Shown here: positions 59,201 to 64,000 of the stretch, piece by piece
Position numbering within the stretch: position 1 is the first letter of the stretch
Layout of the letters: each line of letters begins with the position of its first letter
From: Cladopsammia gracilis
Taxonomy: Eukaryota; Cnidaria; Anthozoa; Scleractinia; Dendrophylliidae
Reading direction: 5' to 3'
Length of the DNA: 64,000 nucleotides
Assembly: GCA_022457155.1 (NCBI GenBank)
Contig: JAJGOT010000220.1
Location: 293,501 to 357,500 of the forward strand
Made by a program: the position numbers and the translations under genes
Notes under the pieces: generated by a model
Told to the model about the DNA's origin: nothing
The model's database searches: none
The model's input: the letters and a program-made list of their open reading frames with translations, nothing else

Positions 59201-60415
59201 CACATGTCCTGATCAGCATTCTGTTAGTCTGTTACAAACAGTCAGTTACTGGGATTGATATGAAGGGAAAGGCAAGGAAACTAGAAAAGAGTACTTGCAA
59301 TGGATTTCCTTTGCATACTACCAGACATAACCGGACACATTTCCATGATCACAAAGTAGGGTTCAAGCATGTGCATTTTACTCTTTCACATTCAAACTTG
59401 GTTTCAAGGGCACTTAGGATATACTTGGCAGCCCTAGTGTGAAACCATTGAATATGATAACTTCCCAAATTATATTTTCCATAAAAAATAAACAATAAAA
59501 AATTGCACATATATGGATCACTTTGTTATAAAAACAACAAATTAATTAGAAAAGTGAAGTGAACCATCATAACGTTTATTTCACTTTCGTAATAATACAG
59601 TGGAATTAAAGGGTCACAAGACAGTCCATCCCTGATCATGATGGTTAAGGAATGTTATCTAAAATGCAGTGCAGTACAATCGTTTATAAAGGAATGTAAT
59701 GAAATTGTGAAGCCAGATATAATACCCATAAATGAACAGCTACACGCAATATACTGGAATTCAAAAAGGGTGACAAATTTTATCACGAAATGTGGATTTT
59801 GGTAGAAATAATCCAGTACCTTTTATATTTATAAATGCACATGCCACAGTTAGTAAACCAGACCCGCGAATAACGCGATGCAGCTGCTTGTTACTCGTCG
59901 TGAACTGCTGCATGATCAGCTCAGGCGATTCACTGATATGTTCTGATCCACAAAATAGTTTCTCCGGACACTGGCTGTAATTGATAATTCCTGGAGGGAC
60001 GGTGAAGTTTTGTTGACCAGGCCATGTTGGCTACGCTCAGGAATCCTCGATCAAACTTCTTGCTCTAACTAACAAAATCTGGCATTTGAAACACGCAGTC
60101 TTTGTCGTTGAAAATCATCATAGTGATTCCCAAGTACAAGCGTCCCAAGCCAATACCTTCTGACAGTTTAAAGGCAAGTTACATTTGCGATTTCTTGGCC
60201 GAATTCCCGGCAACTTATCCATATTTTTTACTTCCGTTTTAGATTTTATTGTTTTGAAACTAGCCAATCAAATCCTGCGTCCCCAGAGCCCCTTGGCTCT
60301 CGTACTCAGGTTCCGGCGGTTAAGAGGGCCAAGCGGCTCTGGGGACGGGAATGTAATGTTTCTTCGTTTCTCGCTCGATGGACTAAGCTGGGAAAGAGAG
60401 ACTGCTCGTAGTCTA
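56263..60415. mobile_element. 4.15-kb element with about 170-bp TIRs and 9-bp TSD
   Basis: TAGACTATGAGCAGTCTCTC (left) is mirrored by GAGAGACTGCTCGTAGTCTA (right). Homology runs on through CAGCTTAGTCCATCGAGCGA and GGTTCCGGCGGTTAAGAGGG to CAAATCCTG, with about 55 extra bp in the left arm (near 56325-56390, a fold-back around GGGGGCGCCCC). ATCTAAAGC (56254-56262) and ATCTAAAAC (60416-60424) look like a 9-bp target duplication with one change. No transposase; a G-run (57438-57450) and a nested MITE (58838-59113) lie within. The start contains AAAATGGCGGAC, like a captured promoter or first exon. Confidence 0.75.
58838..59113. mobile_element. 276-bp MITE, TTTTA target duplication
   Basis: CAGTGGCAGATCCAGGGGGA at the left and CCCGGATCCACCCCTG at the right are inverted with gaps. 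TTTTA flanks both sides (58833-58837, 59114-59118). A related but partial end (GGCGGATCCAGGATTTTTT) lies at 58373. Confidence 0.75.
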
Positions 60416-60738
60416 ATCTAAAACCCATATCCCCAAATTTCTGATTATTACTACTGCTGACTGTCAAGGAACGTTTTACCCTTGTCATGTAAGAATTGAA
60501 ACGTTTCAAAAGTGTACCATTAAAATTTCACTTCGCTAGCTCACATTTTTTCCAAGATTGCATCCTCCTGATTCCTTTTTAACCCGTGAATATACGCGCA
60601 TGCGTAATGAACGGGTTATCGGTAACGGCGACAGATATGCAAATGAGTCACTCACTCGCTCACTCCTTCCATCAGCTGTAAACTTAGTGACGTAATGCTT
60701 TGTTACGAATGCGTTTTGTAACAAGAACAGCGTGAATC

Positions 60739-61917
60739 TAGCCTGCGAGCAAGCTCTCGGGTTCGGGTTTGGAGTTTTTTTTGGGGGGGAGGGGGTGGGG
60801 GAGGGAAAGGAATGAGAGCTTGCAACGATGTCTCAGAAATTTGAATGTTTAACCCGTGAAAGCTAGCGGAAAATGCTGATTGGTTGAGATTTAATTGGAT
60901 AATAACGTCATCATTGTTCGTGCGTCGTGCGTGATCAAGAAAACAAAATCACGGAGAGCGGAGGAGATTGTATTCATAAAGCGTGCGAGAATTTTTCAAA
61001 ATATGTGAAGTTTCCTTCGGAATTGAAACCCGGGCAACGTCAAGCAGTTGAAGCACTACTTAAAGGCAGTGATGTCCTCACTGTTTTGCTGACGGGCTAT
61101 GGCAAAAGCTTTATATTTCAACTGTTTGCTGCCGCGGCTGCAAATTGAAAGGAGGCAGCATCAAACAGTGTTGGTTGTCTGTCCGTTACAACGCATCATC
61201 GACGACCAGGTAGCAGAAGCCAGAAGTATTGGAATGTCTGCGGCTTCTGTTGCCGATGTATCTAATGAAGAATTAAGATCGGCGAAGTTTCAGCTTTTGT
61301 TTGGGTCAGCCGAGAAAATTGTGACCTCTCACGCTGAAAGTTAACGGGAAAAATATTCAACCGTTCAAACGGCGGCTGTTAAACGTTTAAAAAAAATCTT
61401 CACCCTTTCGAACGGCGAATGTTAGTACCCGTTTAGATGAAAGATTTCCAGCCATTTGAACAGCTATCGAAAGAGCTCTAGTGTTTTGGCCGGTGCTATT
61501 TAGTTTATTTATTTTTGTTCACCACGCAATTTGCATATGTTCGAAAGTAATTTGAAACCTTTTCAATAAAAAACATCTCGCGATTCACAAAACACGCTAG
61601 CGAAGTTTTAACGAAGCTTTACAATATCTACAATATTAAATCGTTTGGATCTTCTGCTTTCGGTTTTCTCCCTACACAGATCTATATTTGCCATACTTGC
61701 TGCGAGCAAGTTCCGTTTTTTTTTCACGTAGACTGTTACACGTTTGTTGACATTAACGCTCGTTTCCTGTTTGCGCTGATTGGCCGAATTCTGACAGCTC
61801 GGACAGCGGGAAGCCACGGGAAGTATTGGGGGCGGCATTCAAATTTTTGAGACATCGTTGCAAGCTCTCGCTCTCCGCTCTCTCAAACCCCGAGCCCGAG
61901 AGCTTGCTCGCAGGCTA
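60739..61917. mobile_element. 1.18-kb element with 8-bp TSD carrying a RecQ fragment
   Basis: Ends TAGCCTGCGAGCAAGCTCTC and GAGAGCTTGCTCGCAGGCTA are inverted for about 35 bp. CGTGAATC is duplicated exactly on both sides (60731-60738, 61918-61925), the 8 bp expected of hAT-like insertion. Cargo is a RecQ-like N-terminal fragment on the plus strand. The terminal sequence is shared with the tiny MITEs at 14779 and, loosely, 13953. No transposase, so it was mobilised by another element. Confidence 0.9.
60927..61344 (+). pseudogene. RecQ-like helicase N-terminal fragment, frameshifted
   Basis: Frame 1 (60927-61148) reads FPSELKPGQRQAVEALLKGS then VLLTGYGKSFIFQLF: a Q-motif-like start and a Walker A (TGYGKS, Pro of LPTG replaced by Leu). 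Frame 2 (to 61344) continues TVLVVCPLQRIIDDQVAEAR and AKFQLLFGSAEKI, typical of RecQ before its DEAH box. The shift lies near 61130-61150. The DEAH box and all later helicase motifs are absent. It cannot be an active helicase. Confidence 0.75.
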
Positions 61918-62106
61918 CGTGAATCCAGCGATAACAATAACCAAATTGGTGTAAACGAATATAAACAACAATAAGCTTAAAGATGTTTCGCATTTGGAGT
62001 CTTTAATGCAACGTTAAAATCGATCTAAAAGGAATTTTCAACTGAGACGCGCGTTTTGATGGTTATCTACCTTCAAGTAATAAAATTTATCATATTTCAA
62101 GTCAGT

Positions 62107-62179
62107 GGTCACGGTGGTCGAGTGGTGTAAAGCGCGGATTTCCAGCCGAAAGGCCTAGGTTCGAATCTCGCTCGGGCCG
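62107..62179 (+). other. tRNA-like Pol III unit (SINE head or tRNA pseudogene)
   Basis: TGGTCGAGTGG fits a box A and GGTTCGAATCT fits a box B at tRNA spacing, followed after a few bases by long T runs (62188-62210), a Pol III terminator. The acceptor and T stems pair poorly, so a working tRNA is unlikely. Confidence 0.5.
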
Positions 62180-62696
62180 TTCTTATTTTTTTTTTCTTTT
62201 TTTTTCTTTCTTCTTCGGACTGAACATTATGAAAGTGATGTACTGTATTTTTATTTTTTGTGTTTGTCAAAAATCCTTACGTTTAATTTTAAGAAAATAT
62301 TGAACCGTGACAGAGTGAAAACATAAGCTTACCGCAATATTGCGTTACGCTAGCATTTCAAATTCACGGGTTGGCTCTAAGGAGCCTTTGATTCCTATTT
62401 TGCGGTAACTTGAGAACTTTATACGCATCTTGTTGTAAAAAGTATCCTACTTGGCCAGTAAAGAATATCACAAACGGCGCTTCACATCGCATCACCGTGT
62501 TTCATCGAGGCCATAGTTGATCAATTCTAAACTGATTGAAACGGCAAGAAAAAATTCTCCCACGGGAGTCATTACAATGATTAAAATGCTTGCACAATCC
62601 TTACGGGATTTAGACAATCACTACTGTCACTAATGAGCAAAATTTCACAGCAAGTCGTTGGTTTGCTTGTTCTAAAACAATGAAAAGGTGCATTAA

Positions 62697-62803
62697 AACG
62701 GATAATGCCCTCGCTCCTCGGCCTTCTTAAAAATAATGACCTCGCGCTACGCGCTCGGTCATTATTTTTAAGAAGGCCTCGGAGCTCGGGCATTATCCCT
62801 TAC
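62697..62803. repeat. 107-bp palindrome beside the LINE break
   Basis: GGATAATGCCC ... GGGCATTATCC with inner CTTCTTAAAAATAATGACC and its inverse; arms of about 47 bp. It separates the TTAA end of the 6.9-kb insert from the LINE fragment. Confidence 0.85.
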
Positions 62804-64000
62804 GTACTTGATTGAGTTTGTTCTTAAAGCTTGTTCCTGAGCAGCAAGAATCAAACCTTCTGTTTCCTTTTTTAAGAATCCATTCCTGAGCCATCTCCAA
62901 GACTCATCTCCAGCTTCATCTGATATTTGTTGGACAAACGCACCATGTAAGGTTTTCTCCTTCCAGTTTTTAAGTTTCTCTCCTTTCCTCCTCCTCTCAT
63001 AGTCCTGCAGGCTCTCTTCTTCAACAATCACTTTCTCCTTCAACGCAGCTTGAAGCATCCACTCTTTGCACTCTCTTAGGTAGCCATGAAGAGATTTGCT
63101 CTTCCTACTTACACACTCCTCGATGCCAATCAATCCTCTTCCCCATTCCTTTCTCGGTAGGTACAGCCTCGCAACATTACTCCTGGTGTACAGGCAACCA
63201 TTCATTGCCAAGATCTTCCTAGTTCTTCTATCCATGTTGGCTACCTCCATTGTCCAGCCTACAATCCCCGCACTGTAGCGTACTACACCTACAGCCCAGG
63301 TGTTAATGCCACCGATCAAATTTCCTCCATTGAGTTTTGACTTACACAACTTCTTGACTCTTCTGATATAATCCGATGTTATCTTGCCTTTCATCTTGGT
63401 GTTGAGAGTCTGGTCCAACTGTAAGATGTCAAGATATTTATAACCTTCTTCCTTTATTTCCCCGATGTGCTGGTCGTCGGGTAGGTCTATTCCGCTGCTG
63501 CCAACTTGTCTTCCCCTCCTCATCTCCAGGACAGCACACTTGTCAAGCCCAAACGACATCTTAATATCTTGCGAGAAGATCCTTACTACTTGAATAAGTG
63601 AGTCTAGTTGATCTTTGCTAGTTCCGTACAACTTCAGATCATCCATAAAAAGCAGGTGGTTAATGGGTTTCATGTCCTTTGCCAGTCTGTATCCAGCTCT
63701 CATTTTTTGTAGTACTAAGGTCAAGGGTAACATGATCACTATAAACAGTAGTGGTGACAAGGAGTCACCTTGAAAAATTCCTCTTCTAATGTCTACCTGC
63801 CCGAGACCGTTCCTCCTGATGTCAATACTATCTTCTAGTTCTCCATGCTGTTGCTGATTATAGAGATCATATTCTTGGCAGCCCCAACCATCTCCTGGCA
63901 TTTCAAGATCCATGAATGTGGCACCATATCATATGCCTTCTTATAGTCTAGCCAGGCCATTGACAAGTTTGTCAACCTTCTCCGGCAGTTCTTCAGGATT
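62804..64000 (-). pseudogene. LINE reverse transcriptase fragment (RLE-type), frameshifted, runs off right edge
   Basis: The main frame (to 63913) has RRGIFQGDSLSPLLF (RT motif B region), HLLFMDDLKLYG (catalytic motif C, FMDD variant), then FGLDKCAVLEM, a thumb region, and ends ALRTNSIKY at the break. Upstream, another frame gives AWLDYKKAYDMVPHSW (motif A), so at least one frameshift separates motifs A and B near 63800-63810; that other frame also has stops just before it. With the zinc-knuckle/endonuclease part at 55261-55764 it makes one LINE copy of the R2/R4/NeSL-like group. Not functional. Confidence 0.85.

Larger units (their letters stand above)
55769..62692. mobile_element. 6.9-kb insert bounded by TTAA and 24-bp inverted repeats, splitting a LINE
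   Basis: TGCACCTTTTCATTGTTTT at the left (from 55769) is mirrored by AAAACAATGAAAAGGTGCA at the right (to 62692), and TTAA lies just outside both ends (55765-55768, 62693-62696). Left of it the LINE C-terminal part starts at once; right of it, after a 107-bp palindrome, the LINE N-terminal part resumes. TTAA suggests piggyBac-like targeting, but no transposase is seen. Inside lie a fold-back (55824-55950), a 4.15-kb element, a 1.18-kb RecQ-fragment element and a tRNA-like unit. Confidence 0.75.

Noticed and set aside
62107..62179. Functional tRNA gene
   Set aside because: Boxes A and B are good but the acceptor and T stems mispair, so it is listed only as a tRNA-like unit.

Overview
This is eukaryotic DNA, most likely from an anthozoan cnidarian such as a stony coral (inference). 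The reasons are: short exons with GT-AG introns, AT-rich spacers packed with small inverted-repeat elements, animal-type PCID2 and PLA2G15 genes, and many transposon pieces carrying Pif1-, RecQ- and integrase-like fragments. No bacterial operon, CRISPR array or virus was seen.

Layout. (1) 947-13674, minus strand: most of PCID2, a subunit of the TREX-2 mRNA-export complex. The start codon is at 13674 and the gene runs off the left edge; its introns hold many fold-back elements. (2) 13675-18703: gene-poor spacer with four or five inverted-repeat elements, including a 966-bp fold-back whose arms were each invaded by a different insertion. (3) 18704-19807, plus strand: a candidate three-exon gene for a 79-residue protein I do not recognise. 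(4) about 19860-51800, minus strand: a tandem array of three lysosomal phospholipase A2 (PLA2G15/LCAT-like) genes. Copies A and B have all five exons, each coding for 417 residues with signal peptide and Ser-Asp-His triad. Copy C has exons 2-5 but no exon 1 in the window. The repeated unit includes the 3' flank of the small gene. Copies differ by insertions, microsatellite length and a 4-kb duplication inside intron 1 of copy B. (5) 51800-64000: a graveyard of mobile elements. It holds a 1.6-kb fold-back element with two inverted copies of an integrase-family ORF start, and a LINE retrotransposon split by a 6.9-kb inverted-repeat-bounded insert. That insert holds a 4.15-kb element and a 1.18-kb element carrying a RecQ helicase fragment.

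The living genes here act in mRNA export (PCID2) and lysosomal phospholipid turnover (PLA2G15-like); nothing suggests they work together. The most notable aspects are the recent history of the phospholipase array, repeated decoy copies of the exon 3 end with intact splice donors, and the nested-element architecture at the right end. Coding structures were read by eye from splice sites and family resemblance; no alignment or database search was run.
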